Shown here one piece after another: positions 26,287 to 34,441 of a stretch of 44,093 bases of DNA; positions within the stretch are counted from its first letter, which is position 1, and the number at the start of each line of letters is the position of its first letter. The stretch covers positions 1 to 44,093 of the forward strand of contig CAKSPR010000010.1 in NCBI GenBank assembly GCA_934486455.1, in the 5' to 3' direction. Under the pieces are notes generated by a model. It saw only the letters and a program-made list of their open reading frames with translations, made no database searches and was not told the origin of the DNA. Source of the DNA: an uncultured Eubacteriales bacterium (lineage in GTDB: Bacteria; Bacillota; Clostridia; Oscillospirales; Acutalibacteraceae). A program made the translations under genes and the position numbers.

Positions 26287-27054
26287 ATGAATAAAAAGCT
26301 CAGAAATGCCGTTATTGCCGGCAACTGGAAGATGAACAAAACTCCGGCCGAGGCCAAGACTCTCATTGAAGAGGCAAAGCCTCTGCTCGAAAAGGCCGAC
26401 TGCGAAGTTATTATGTGCGTACCCTTTGTGGATCTTTGCACCGCTCTTGAGGCAACAAAGGGCACAAATATCAGGATCGGCGCCCAAAACTGCCACTTTG
26501 AAAAATCCGGGGCCTTTACCGGAGAAATCTCGGCTCCCATGCTTAAAGAAATGGGCGTTGAATATGTAATCCTCGGGCACAGTGAGCGCCGCACCTATTT
26601 CGGCGACACCGACGAGACGGTTGCAAAGCGCCTTAAAGCCGCCCTCGAAAACGGCCTTAAAGGAATACTTTGCGTCGGCGAATATAAGGAACAGCGGGAA
26701 CAGGGCATTACCGCAGAGCTTGTGGCGATGCAGGTCAAAATCGCTCTTTGCGGACTTTCGGCCGAGCAGGTTAAAAATGTTATCATTGCTTATGAGCCTA
26801 TCTGGGCCATCGGTACCGGCCTTACCGCCACTGCCGACCAGGCCGATGAGGTCTGCAGGATAATCCGCGATACGGTCGCCGGACTTTACGGCAGGGAAAT
26901 TGCCGACGGTATGACCGTTCAGTACGGCGGATCCATGAATGCCAAAAATGCCGCCGAGCTTCTTTCAAAGGAAAATGTCGACGGCGGACTTATCGGCGGA
27001 GCCTCCCTTAAAGCTCCCGATTTTGCAGCTATTGTTGAAGCCGCTTCAAAGTAA
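26287..27054 (+). CDS. tpiA: Triose-phosphate isomerase
   Basis: It interconverts dihydroxyacetone phosphate and glyceraldehyde 3-phosphate. The 255-residue product shows the N-terminal AGNWKMNK with the catalytic lysine, YVILGHSERR with the catalytic histidine, AYEPIWAIGTG with the catalytic glutamate, and the phosphate-binding YGGSMN and GGLIGGASL loops. It is 23 bp downstream of pgk with AAGGAG before the ATG, and 13 bp before gpmI. Confidence 0.98.
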   Translation: MNKKLRNAVIAGNWKMNKTPAEAKTLIEEAKPLLEKADCEVIMCVPFVDLCTALEATKGTNIRIGAQNCHFEKSGAFTGEISAPMLKEMGVEYVILGHSERRTYFGDTDETVAKRLKAALENGLKGILCVGEYKEQREQGITAELVAMQVKIALCGLSAEQVKNVIIAYEPIWAIGTGLTATADQADEVCRIIRDTVAGLYGREIADGMTVQYGGSMNAKNAAELLSKENVDGGLIGGASLKAPDFAAIVEAASK

Positions 27055-27067
27055 AGAGGTATAAACT

Positions 27068-28600
27068 ATGAAAAGACCTGTTGTTTTAACAATAATGGAC
27101 GGTTTCGGAATAAATCCCAACCACAAAAACAATGCCATCTACTCGGCCAAGACCCCCAATCTCGACAGGTTTGTCGAAATGTATCCCCACACCAAGATAG
27201 GCGCGTCGGGGATGGATGTGGGTCTTCCCGACGGACAGATGGGCAACAGTGAGGTGGGACACACCAACATCGGCGCAGGCCGCGTCGTTTACCAGGAGCT
27301 TACCCGCATTACAAAATCAATTTCCGACGGCGATTTCTTCGAAAATCCCGTGCTCGTGGGCGCAATGGACAACTGCCTCGAAAAGGGGACCACCCTTCAT
27401 CTTGCGGGGCTTCTCTCGGACGGAGGGGTTCACAGCCACAATACCCACCTTTGGGGACTGCTTGAGCTTGCCAAGAAAAAGGGCGTTAAAAATGTGTGCG
27501 TTCACGCCCTGCTTGACGGCCGCGACGTCCCTCCTGCATCGGGCATAGAATATGTTAAGGAAGCATATAAAAAGCTTGAGGAGATCGGCGTAGGCCGCCT
27601 TGCCACGATTGCCGGCCGTTACTACGGAATGGACAGAGATACCCAGTGGGGAAGGGTTCAAAAGGCATATAACGCCATCGCGAAGGGCGAGGGACTTAAA
27701 TTCGATTGTGCTGTTGAGGCTCTCGAAAAATCCTATGCCACAAAGGACGAGGACGGTAAGTTCATCACCGATGAGTTTGTTGTTCCTACCGTTATCGGCG
27801 ATTACAGCGGAATAAACAAGGATGATTCCTTCATCTTCTTCAACTTCCGCCCCGATCGCGCGAGAGAGATAACCCGTGCCTTTGTCGACCCCGAGTTTAA
27901 GGGCTTCGAGCGGGAAATGATTCCCCTGTATTATGTTTGCATGACCGAATACGACGCCACAATGCCCGGTGTAAAGGTCGCTTTTGCTCCCGAGGAGCTT
28001 AAAATGACCATGGGGGAGACCCTTTCAAAGGCGGGACTTACCCAGCTTCGCATTGCCGAAACCACCAAATATGCCCATGTGACATTTTTCTTTAACGGCG
28101 GCGAGGAGGTAAAGTTTGAGGGAGAGGACAGAATTTTAATTCCGACTCCCGATGTTTCGACCTTTGACCTCAAGCCGGAAATGAGCGCATATCCCGTCTG
28201 TGATGCCGTTTGCGAGGCGATTGAAAGCGGAAAATACGATGTGGTTATTCTCAATTTTGCCAACTGCGATATGGTCGGCCACACCGGCATTTTCGATGCG
28301 GCCGTAAAGGCGGTGGAAACGGTAGACGAGTGCGTAGGACGGGTTGTTGACTCCACCCTTAAAATGGGCGGCGTAACCCTTATAACCGCCGACCACGGTA
28401 ATGCCGACTGCATGGCTTCTGACGACGGAACCCCCTTCACCGCTCACACCACCAATCCCGTCCCATTTATTGTTTGCGGCTACGGCGATTGCAAACTGCG
28501 CGAGGGAGGACGACTTGCCGATATATCTCCCACAATGCTTAAAATTCTCGGTATAAAACAGCCCGAGGAAATGACAGGAGAGAGTATTATTGTCGACTAA
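27068..28600 (+). CDS. gpmI: Phosphoglycerate mutase, 2,3-bisphosphoglycerate-independent
   Basis: It converts 3-phosphoglycerate to 2-phosphoglycerate using two Mn ions. The 510-residue length fits the family. The alkaline-phosphatase-type features are all present: IMDGFGINPNHKNNA at the start, the nucleophile serine in NSEVGHTNIGAGR, HALLDGRDVPP, FFNFRPDRAREITRA, HVTFFFNGG and the metal ligands in ADHGNAD. It starts 13 bp after tpiA with AGAGGT before the ATG, and its stop overlaps the start of the VanY-like gene. Confidence 0.98.
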   Translation: MKRPVVLTIMDGFGINPNHKNNAIYSAKTPNLDRFVEMYPHTKIGASGMDVGLPDGQMGNSEVGHTNIGAGRVVYQELTRITKSISDGDFFENPVLVGAMDNCLEKGTTLHLAGLLSDGGVHSHNTHLWGLLELAKKKGVKNVCVHALLDGRDVPPASGIEYVKEAYKKLEEIGVGRLATIAGRYYGMDRDTQWGRVQKAYNAIAKGEGLKFDCAVEALEKSYATKDEDGKFITDEFVVPTVIGDYSGINKDDSFIFFNFRPDRAREITRAFVDPEFKGFEREMIPLYYVCMTEYDATMPGVKVAFAPEELKMTMGETLSKAGLTQLRIAETTKYAHVTFFFNGGEEVKFEGEDRILIPTPDVSTFDLKPEMSAYPVCDAVCEAIESGKYDVVILNFANCDMVGHTGIFDAAVKAVETVDECVGRVVDSTLKMGGVTLITADHGNADCMASDDGTPFTAHTTNPVPFIVCGYGDCKLREGGRLADISPTMLKILGIKQPEEMTGESIIVD

Positions 28601-29534
28601 AAGAAAATCAAAAAAGAAAAACGACGAAAAAATGTGGATATATGCCGTTATCGCCGTTGTGACCGTGCTGGTGGTTTTCGCTCTTATAAAAATTATCGGA
28701 AGAAAGCCGCAAAACGCCGATCCGACGGCATCTTCGGATGTCAGCCTGACTGTGTCGGTGCCGTCGACCGAGCAAAGCGATGCTTCCGATGCGACAGAAG
28801 CGTCCGATGCGGGAAGCGGCGAAAGCACCGAGTCAAAGGATGAAACATCCAAGGCGCAAAGCGGCGGACAGAGCGGCAGCGGCTCCGGCGGGGGATCGTC
28901 TCAAAGCCCCTCGTCGTCAAAGTCTAACGGCGATTACATCAACTATACCGTATCGGGTGCGGCCGAGGCCGACCAGTGGTATCTTCAGATAGCAAGTGTG
29001 GCTCATCCGCTGCCCGAAGGATTTGTTCAGCCGTCCACGACGATCATTGATGATATAGGCAGGGAAATCGACAGCCGTATTGTCGGTGCATACCGCGATT
29101 TTGTGAACGCTGCAAAGGCCGACGGATTGAACATTTATCCCATTTCAGGGTTCCGACCCCACAGCACTCAAGTTTCGCTATTCAACGCCAGGGTCGAGCA
29201 GGCCAGAAACGACGGCTATGCCGATCCCGAGGCAGAGGCCGCCCGTCATGTGGCAAAGCCGGGAACAAGTGAGCACGAGCTTGGTCTTGCGGTTGATTTC
29301 AACAGCGTAGACGAAAGCTATTTCCGCAACACGGCCGAGGCCAAATGGCTTGCCGCTCACTGTGCTGAATACGGATTTGTCATTCGCTATCCCGAGGACA
29401 AGGAATCGGTGACCGGCATTATATATGAGCCTTGGCATCTTCGTTTTGTGGGGGTTAAGCACGCAAAGCGCATGAATGAGCTTAATATGTGCCTCGAAGA
29501 ATACAACGAGTACATAAAATCGGGAAATAGCTAA
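28590..29534 (+). CDS. Membrane-anchored VanY-type D-alanyl-D-alanine carboxypeptidase
   Basis: It probably trims the terminal D-Ala from peptidoglycan stem peptides outside the membrane. The 314-residue product has a basic N terminus, one membrane segment (about 15-35), a long Ser/Gly/Asp-rich linker (about 45-115) and a C-terminal VanY/LAS domain. Zinc-site motifs are SEHELGLAVDF near residue 227 and EPWHLRFVG near 280, with SGFRPHSTQ before them. I start at TTG 28590: GGAG lies nine bases before and it overlaps the gpmI stop, indicating coupling. The ATG at 28632 would remove the basic N-terminal segment. A vancomycin-resistance role is not implied, as no vanH/A/X is near. Confidence 0.9.
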   Translation: MSTKRKSKKKNDEKMWIYAVIAVVTVLVVFALIKIIGRKPQNADPTASSDVSLTVSVPSTEQSDASDATEASDAGSGESTESKDETSKAQSGGQSGSGSGGGSSQSPSSSKSNGDYINYTVSGAAEADQWYLQIASVAHPLPEGFVQPSTTIIDDIGREIDSRIVGAYRDFVNAAKADGLNIYPISGFRPHSTQVSLFNARVEQARNDGYADPEAEAARHVAKPGTSEHELGLAVDFNSVDESYFRNTAEAKWLAAHCAEYGFVIRYPEDKESVTGIIYEPWHLRFVGVKHAKRMNELNMCLEEYNEYIKSGNS

Positions 29535-29552
29535 AAAACGGTATAAAAATCG

Positions 29553-29581
29553 TTGACTTTTTGGTCAAAAAGAGATATAAT
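29553..29581 (+). promoter_or_regulatory. Promoter of secDF
   Basis: TTGACT (29553-29558), a 17-nt spacer and TATAAT (29576-29581). An inverted repeat TTGAC-N6-GTCAA (29553-29568) starts in the -35 box and could be an operator. Confidence 0.75.
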
Positions 29582-29587
29582 CTCTGT

Positions 29588-29699
29588 TATATAGAGTCCC
29601 GATTTGTCTGTTGTGCCCATTTGGTGCGGCAGAGACCTTGAAAAAGGGGAAAAAGCAGATCGGGTGATTCTGTAAAGTCAAAAACTGGAGGGAACGCCA
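29588..29699 (+). promoter_or_regulatory. Structured 5' leader of secDF
   Basis: About 110 nt separate the predicted start from secD. A possible fold has P1 CCCGAU (29598-29603) with AUCGGG (29659-29664), P2 closed by UCUG/CAGA (29607-29633, several G-U pairs) and P3 CCUU-GAAA-AAGG (29636-29647) with a GNRA tetraloop. GGAGGG lies seven bases before the secD ATG. I cannot assign it to a known RNA family. Confidence 0.4.
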
Positions 29700-31124
29700 A
29701 TGAAACGCTCAGGTAAGGTTACCTTTGTCGTCGTTGCACTTCTGATATTTGCGTTCGCCTATGTCTCGTTCTTCGGAGTGAGCAACTACTACGGCGACAC
29801 AAAGCACATCATCTTTAAGGGCACCGAGGACATTAGGTGGGGTATCGACATCCAGGGTGGTGTTGAGACCATTTTCACGCCTGATGTAGCGGAGAGTGAA
29901 GTTTCGGGAATTACAGCCGCAGACATGACGGCCGCCGAAACCATCATAACAAACCGCTTGGTAAATAAAAATATTACCAACTATGAAATCTACACCGACA
30001 ACGAAAATCATCAGATAATCGTTCGTTTTCCGTGGCAATCGGACAACGAAAACTACGACCCTCAGCAAGAGGTAAAGGATCTGGGTGAAACCGCCCTGGT
30101 CACATTCCGCAAGGGTCAGCAGGATGCAAACGGAGACATCATTCTCCAGGGCGCGGCCGATGTTGAAAGTGCTTCGGCAAGCTACGATGCTGAGCAGGGC
30201 TACTATGTCGCCCTTAACCTTACAAGCGAGGGAAGCACCAAGTTTGCCACCGCCACCACCGAGCTTCAGGGTCAGTACATATCCATTTACATGGACGACA
30301 ACTGCATCTCGGCTCCCCGTGTAAACAGCGCCATAACAAACGGCCAGGCCATGATAACCGGAATGACCAGCGCCGAGGACGCAAAGGCCCTGGCCGACAA
30401 GATCAATGCCGGTTCTCTGCCCTTCGCCCTTACGATAGACGACACCATCCGAGTCATCAATCCCACCCTCGGAGAGGCTTCGCTCAGCGTTATGCTTCTT
30501 GCAGGTATCATCGCCTTTGCCGCTATCGTCATCATCATGATAGCAAAATACCGCGTTCCCGGCTTTGTGGCCTGCATAGCCCTTCTCGGACAGATCGCCG
30601 GTATGCTGGCCTGTACAAGCGGATTTTTCAGCGGAGTGGACAGCTTCACCCTCACCATCCCCGGTATCGCCGGTATCATCCTTTCGATAGGTATGGGTGT
30701 TGACGCCAATGTACTCACCTCCGAATTTATCCGTGAAGAGCTTCGCCATAATAAAAAGACCATCGACGGCGCAATCGACGCCGGATATGCCCACGCATTC
30801 TCGGCAATATTCGACGGCAACGTTACCAACATCATTGTTGCCATTCTTCTTATGGGTATATTCGGACCCAGCGACGGGCTTTGGGCCAAGATATTCTATC
30901 CCATCCTTTGGGTTTATAACCACACAATCGGTCTTATCCCCGGTCTTTCGGTTGCAAACTCGATTACCGGCTCGATATATTCCTTCGGTTACACCCTGCT
31001 TATAGGCGTTATCTTCAACTTTGTCATGGGTGTGTTCGCCTCCCGCGTTATGCTTAAAGGAATTTCCCGCTTTAAGTTCTTACGCAAGCCCACTTTATAC
31101 GGAGGTGTAAAGACTGATGAATAA
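29700..31124 (+). CDS. secD: Protein translocase subunit SecD
   Basis: SecD, with SecF, uses the proton-motive force to help SecYEG complete protein export. The 474-residue product begins with a membrane segment (VTFVVVALLIFAFAYVSFFGV) and then the conserved WGIDIQGGVETIF. An extracytoplasmic P1-type domain follows, then five membrane helices at about 255-450 including INPTLGEASLSVMLLAG and IILSIGMGVDANVLTSEFIREEL. It is preceded by its own promoter and leader, and overlaps secF by 8 bp. Confidence 0.96.
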   Translation: MKRSGKVTFVVVALLIFAFAYVSFFGVSNYYGDTKHIIFKGTEDIRWGIDIQGGVETIFTPDVAESEVSGITAADMTAAETIITNRLVNKNITNYEIYTDNENHQIIVRFPWQSDNENYDPQQEVKDLGETALVTFRKGQQDANGDIILQGAADVESASASYDAEQGYYVALNLTSEGSTKFATATTELQGQYISIYMDDNCISAPRVNSAITNGQAMITGMTSAEDAKALADKINAGSLPFALTIDDTIRVINPTLGEASLSVMLLAGIIAFAAIVIIMIAKYRVPGFVACIALLGQIAGMLACTSGFFSGVDSFTLTIPGIAGIILSIGMGVDANVLTSEFIREELRHNKKTIDGAIDAGYAHAFSAIFDGNVTNIIVAILLMGIFGPSDGLWAKIFYPILWVYNHTIGLIPGLSVANSITGSIYSFGYTLLIGVIFNFVMGVFASRVMLKGISRFKFLRKPTLYGGVKTDE

Positions 31125-32550
31125 GATTAACAAGGAATTTGATTTTATCAAAAACAGAAAAACCTTTGCCATAATTGCCGCCTGTGTCCTCCTTTTCGGA
31201 GTCATATTCAACATAATTTTCGGGGTAAAGCTTGATACCAACTTCAAGGGCGGTACCATCTACACCTACTCCTACAGCGGAGATATGGACAAGGATGCGG
31301 TAAAAAGCATTGCCGCATCGGTCCTCGGAGACGAGGTTAACCTTTCCTTCAGCAAGGAACTGACCGGCGACGCAAGTCAGGTCACAATGACCACCAACAC
31401 CATTCCCCCCACCGTTTTAACATATTCCTATACGGCAGGCGAGGGTGCCGCCCAATCGGTTGATGCCGAAAAGGCCGCCTCCATTGCCGCCGAGACCATC
31501 GGCAGAGACGCATCCGCCGAAATAGAGGACGGAAAGCTGGTTATAACTCCCTCCGAGGGCGCAAGAATCGCCACCTCGGTTGAAGACAAGCTGACAACCG
31601 CTCTCGGTGAGGGTATCACCGGATACACCTTCACCCTCGAATCCTCCAACGATGTAAACGATGTGGCCGACAAACTTAAAACCGAGCTTGTTTCCAACTT
31701 CGGTACAAAGCTGGTTTACGAATATAAGGCCGACAGTGCCGATCAGGCGGCTCTTAAAACCGCATTTGAAGGCGTTCTCGGCTTTAGTGTAACCATAACG
31801 GTCGACGCAAACGAAAAGACCGTAACGGTCGTTCCCGCCGACGCTTCCGAGTCGGACGGTGCTTTTTCCGAGCAGAGTCAGACCGACCTTGCAGCCGTTC
31901 TTTCGGACAACGGCCTCACCCTGAAAGAGGCTCGCTACAATTCGGTCAAGCTTATCACCTCCAACAGCGTTAAACCCACGGTCGGTAAGGGCTTCTTTAT
32001 CAAGTGCCTTGTGGCCATGGTCATCGGCGCTCTCATAATCACCATATACATTTCTCTCCGCTTCCGCAGAATCGGCGGACTTTCGGCGGCAATATTCGCG
32101 TCGCTTGCCCTTGTCCACGACATTCTCATTTCCTACTTTGTATATGTTGTGTTCAGAATTCCCCTTGACGATAACTTTATCGCCGTCGTGCTTACCATTC
32201 TCGGTTACTCCATCAACGGTACAATCGTTATCTATGACCGAATTCGTGCCAACGAGAAGAAATACGGTTCTACAAAGACCGTTTCCGAAATTGTTAATAT
32301 GAGCGTCAACGGCTCCTTCACACGAAATGTATACACCTCTCTTTCGACCCTCATTGCGGTCGTTGCAATCTGCATTATTGCCAAGATAAAGAACCTCGAC
32401 TCGATCATCAGCTTTGCCTTCCCGATGTGCGTAGGTATCTGTGCCGGCTTCTATTCCTCCCTCTTCCTTTCCAGTCCCCTGTGGGCGATGTGGAGAGATC
32501 ACAAGCTTAAAAAGCAGGCCGAAAACGGCGGAAATGCCAAAAAGAAATAA
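31117..32550 (+). CDS. secF: Protein translocase subunit SecF, enlarged external domain
   Basis: This is the partner of SecD. The first membrane helix lies near residues 16-38, followed by the conserved DTNFKGGTIYTYSYSGD. The C-terminal helix bundle starts near residue 289 (VGKGFFIKCLVAMVIG) and contains RRIGGLSAAIFASLALVHDILI and GYSINGTIVIYDRIREN-like sequence (RIRANEKKYG). The protein has 477 residues where about 300 is usual. The extra residues lie in the external loop between helices 1 and 2, about 250 long. They include two Asp/Glu/Ala-rich alpha/beta stretches that look alike (about 110-165 and 205-260). The GGAGGTG site lies inside the end of secD. Confidence 0.95.
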   Translation: MNKINKEFDFIKNRKTFAIIAACVLLFGVIFNIIFGVKLDTNFKGGTIYTYSYSGDMDKDAVKSIAASVLGDEVNLSFSKELTGDASQVTMTTNTIPPTVLTYSYTAGEGAAQSVDAEKAASIAAETIGRDASAEIEDGKLVITPSEGARIATSVEDKLTTALGEGITGYTFTLESSNDVNDVADKLKTELVSNFGTKLVYEYKADSADQAALKTAFEGVLGFSVTITVDANEKTVTVVPADASESDGAFSEQSQTDLAAVLSDNGLTLKEARYNSVKLITSNSVKPTVGKGFFIKCLVAMVIGALIITIYISLRFRRIGGLSAAIFASLALVHDILISYFVYVVFRIPLDDNFIAVVLTILGYSINGTIVIYDRIRANEKKYGSTKTVSEIVNMSVNGSFTRNVYTSLSTLIAVVAICIIAKIKNLDSIISFAFPMCVGICAGFYSSLFLSSPLWAMWRDHKLKKQAENGGNAKKK

Positions 32551-32562
32551 TTTTCCTAAATC

Positions 32563-32596
32563 AAAGAGACCCGATTTATCTCGGGTCTCTTTTTTC
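32563..32596 (+). terminator. Terminator of secDF
   Basis: AGAGACCCGA (32565-32574) pairs perfectly with TCGGGTCTCT (32581-32590), followed by TTTTTT. It lies just after the secF stop. Confidence 0.92.
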
Positions 32597-32703
32597 GCTG
32601 TTTTTCATGCGGGTGTTGGACTGATATAGCGCCCGCCGAAACGATCTTGTTTTAACTTTTCAAGACAAGATAGAGGGACGGAAATAAACATTGGCAAGCA
32701 AAG

Positions 32704-32749
32704 AAAAACGGCCCCGTATGCTTTTAAACAATCATACGGGGTCGTTTTA
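32704..32749 (-). terminator. Terminator, probably of gdhA
   Basis: AAAACGGCCCCGTATG (32705-32720) pairs with CATACGGGGTCGTTTT (32733-32748) with one wobble. On the minus strand it is followed by TTTTTC. It is symmetrical and may also stop plus-strand readthrough. The rest of the 360-bp secF-gdhA gap holds no visible gene. Confidence 0.8.
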
Positions 32750-32910
32750 TATAGCTTGTGTTGCTTTGACGAATATTAATCAAAACCGTTTTGCAAAAGC
32801 ACCGTAGACGACAGATTAAAATCATCAAATCAACTGCACATGTCGGCCTGTTATCGGCCGAAAATGCGGTAGCGCTTAATTAATGCAGATTGCTTGCGGA
32901 CGATTTCAAA

Positions 32911-34242
32911 TCAGACAATGCCCTGAGCCATCATGGCATTTGCGACCTTTTCAAAGCCGGCGATGTTAGCACCCATGATGTAGTTGCCCTCGTGGCCGTA
33001 GCGGGCTGCGGCGTCGATGGCATTGTTATGAATGTTAATCATGATGTTGTGGAGCTTCTTGTCAACCTCGTCGAAGGTCCAGGAGAGTCTCTCGGAGTTC
33101 TGGGACATTTCAAGAGCAGAGGTTGCAACGCCGCCAGCATTGGAAGCCTTGCCGGGGGTGAAGATGAGGCCGCCGTTTACAATGATGTTGGTGGCTTCGA
33201 GGGTGGTGGGCATGTTTGCACCTTCGCAGACTGCCATGCAGCCGTTTTTAACAAGCAGCTTTGCGTCGTCCTCAAGCAGCTCGTTCTGGGTGGCGCAGGG
33301 AAGTGCGATGTCGCATTTTACGCTCCAAACGCCCTTGCCATCGGTGTATTTGGCGTCGCCGTGATAGTTGAGATAATCTTTAATTCTGCCGCGCTTGACT
33401 TCTTTGATTTCTTTAACTGCGGCGAGATCAATGCCGTTTTCGTCATAGATCCAGCCGTTGGAATCGCTCATGGCAACAACCTTTGCGCCGAGCTGCTGAG
33501 CCTTTTCGCAGGCATAAATGGCAACATTGCCCGAGCCGGAAATTGCAACGACCTTTCCGTCGAAGCTTGTGCCTTTAAGCTTAAGGGCTTCGTCGGCGAA
33601 ATAGATAAGGCCGTAACCGGTGGCCTCGGTGCGGGCGAGAGAACCGCCGAAGGTCAGACCCTTACCGGTGAGAACGCCCTCGTAATTGCCGGTGATGCGC
33701 TTGTACTGGCCGTAAAGATAGCCGATCTCGCGTCCGCCGGTACCGATGTCTCCTGCGGGAACATCAACAAACTGGCCGATGTGCTTATAAAGCTCGGTCA
33801 TAAAGCTCTGGCAGAAACGCATAACCTCATTGTCGGACTTGCCCTTGGGGTCGAAATCCGAGCCGCCCTTGCCGCCGCCGATGGGCAGACCGGTCAGAGA
33901 ATTCTTGAAAACCTGCTCGAAACCGAGGAATTTAAGAATTCCGAGATTTACCGAAGGATGAAGGCGGAGACCGCCCTTGTAGGGTCCGATAGCGCTGTTA
34001 AACTGAACGCGGTAACCTTTGTTTACATGTACCTTGCCGTTGTCGTCAACCCAGGGAACGCGGAACATAACGATGCGCTCGGGCTCGACAAGTCTTTCGA
34101 GCAGCGCGCACTGCTCGTATTCGGGATGAGCATCCACAACGGGGGAGAGGGATTCGAGAACCTCCGTGGCTGCCTGGTGGAATTCTTTTTCGCCGGGGTT
34201 TTTGGCTTTGAGCTCTTCAAGAACTCTTTGAGTATATGACAT
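32911..34242 (-). CDS. gdhA: Glutamate dehydrogenase, hexameric, probably NADP-dependent
   Basis: It aminates 2-oxoglutarate to glutamate, assimilating ammonium. The 443-residue length fits the small hexameric class. Visible are YKGGLRLHPSVN, the catalytic-lysine region LPIGGGKGGSDFDPKGKSD, VPAGDIGTGGREIGYLYG and the Rossmann loop ISGSGNVAIYA. A serine and acidic residues after the second strand (MSDSNGWIYD) are usual in NADP-type enzymes, but this does not prove cofactor choice. The ATG at 34242 has AAAGGAG eight bases before; an upstream ATG lacks this. It is monocistronic. With acn and icd nearby it completes a citrate-to-glutamate route. Confidence 0.96.
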   Translation of the reverse strand: MSYTQRVLEELKAKNPGEKEFHQAATEVLESLSPVVDAHPEYEQCALLERLVEPERIVMFRVPWVDDNGKVHVNKGYRVQFNSAIGPYKGGLRLHPSVNLGILKFLGFEQVFKNSLTGLPIGGGKGGSDFDPKGKSDNEVMRFCQSFMTELYKHIGQFVDVPAGDIGTGGREIGYLYGQYKRITGNYEGVLTGKGLTFGGSLARTEATGYGLIYFADEALKLKGTSFDGKVVAISGSGNVAIYACEKAQQLGAKVVAMSDSNGWIYDENGIDLAAVKEIKEVKRGRIKDYLNYHGDAKYTDGKGVWSVKCDIALPCATQNELLEDDAKLLVKNGCMAVCEGANMPTTLEATNIIVNGGLIFTPGKASNAGGVATSALEMSQNSERLSWTFDEVDKKLHNIMINIHNNAIDAAARYGHEGNYIMGANIAGFEKVANAMMAQGIV

Positions 34243-34277
34243 TATTAACACTCCTTTAAGGGATTTTTAACTGTATT

Positions 34278-34306
34278 ATTATATTGCTAAAAGTAATTTT
34301 TTTCAA
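34278..34306 (-). promoter_or_regulatory. Promoter of gdhA
   Basis: On the minus strand TTGAAA (34301-34306), a 17-nt spacer and TATAAT (34278-34283). Confidence 0.7.
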
Positions 34307-34385
34307 TAGGTTTTTGAATAAAAAACCGTAACCAAATGCATTTTTAACACAATGTTCATTAAATAATACCCATTGTAATTCAATT

Positions 34386-34410
34386 AAAACCGTTACTGCT
34401 CGCCGAACGG
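34386..34410 (-). terminator. Weak candidate terminator of ychF
   Basis: On the minus strand CCGTT, an 11-nt loop and AACGG are followed by TTTTAATT, 32 bp after the ychF stop. The stem is only 5 bp. Confidence 0.35.
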
Positions 34411-34441
34411 CTGATTTTTAAAACAGAACGGCCGTGAATTT

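Noticed and set aside
29604..29675. Possible 23-codon TTG-initiated leader peptide before secD
   Set aside because: There is no Shine-Dalgarno sequence before it and no arrest-like motif; RNA structure is a better explanation.
29709..30923. 404-codon open frame on the minus strand
   Set aside because: It is antisense to secD and shows no recognisable family.
32890..34239. 449-codon open frame on the plus strand
   Set aside because: It is antisense to gdhA, whose family match is unambiguous; no ribosome-binding site or domain is seen.
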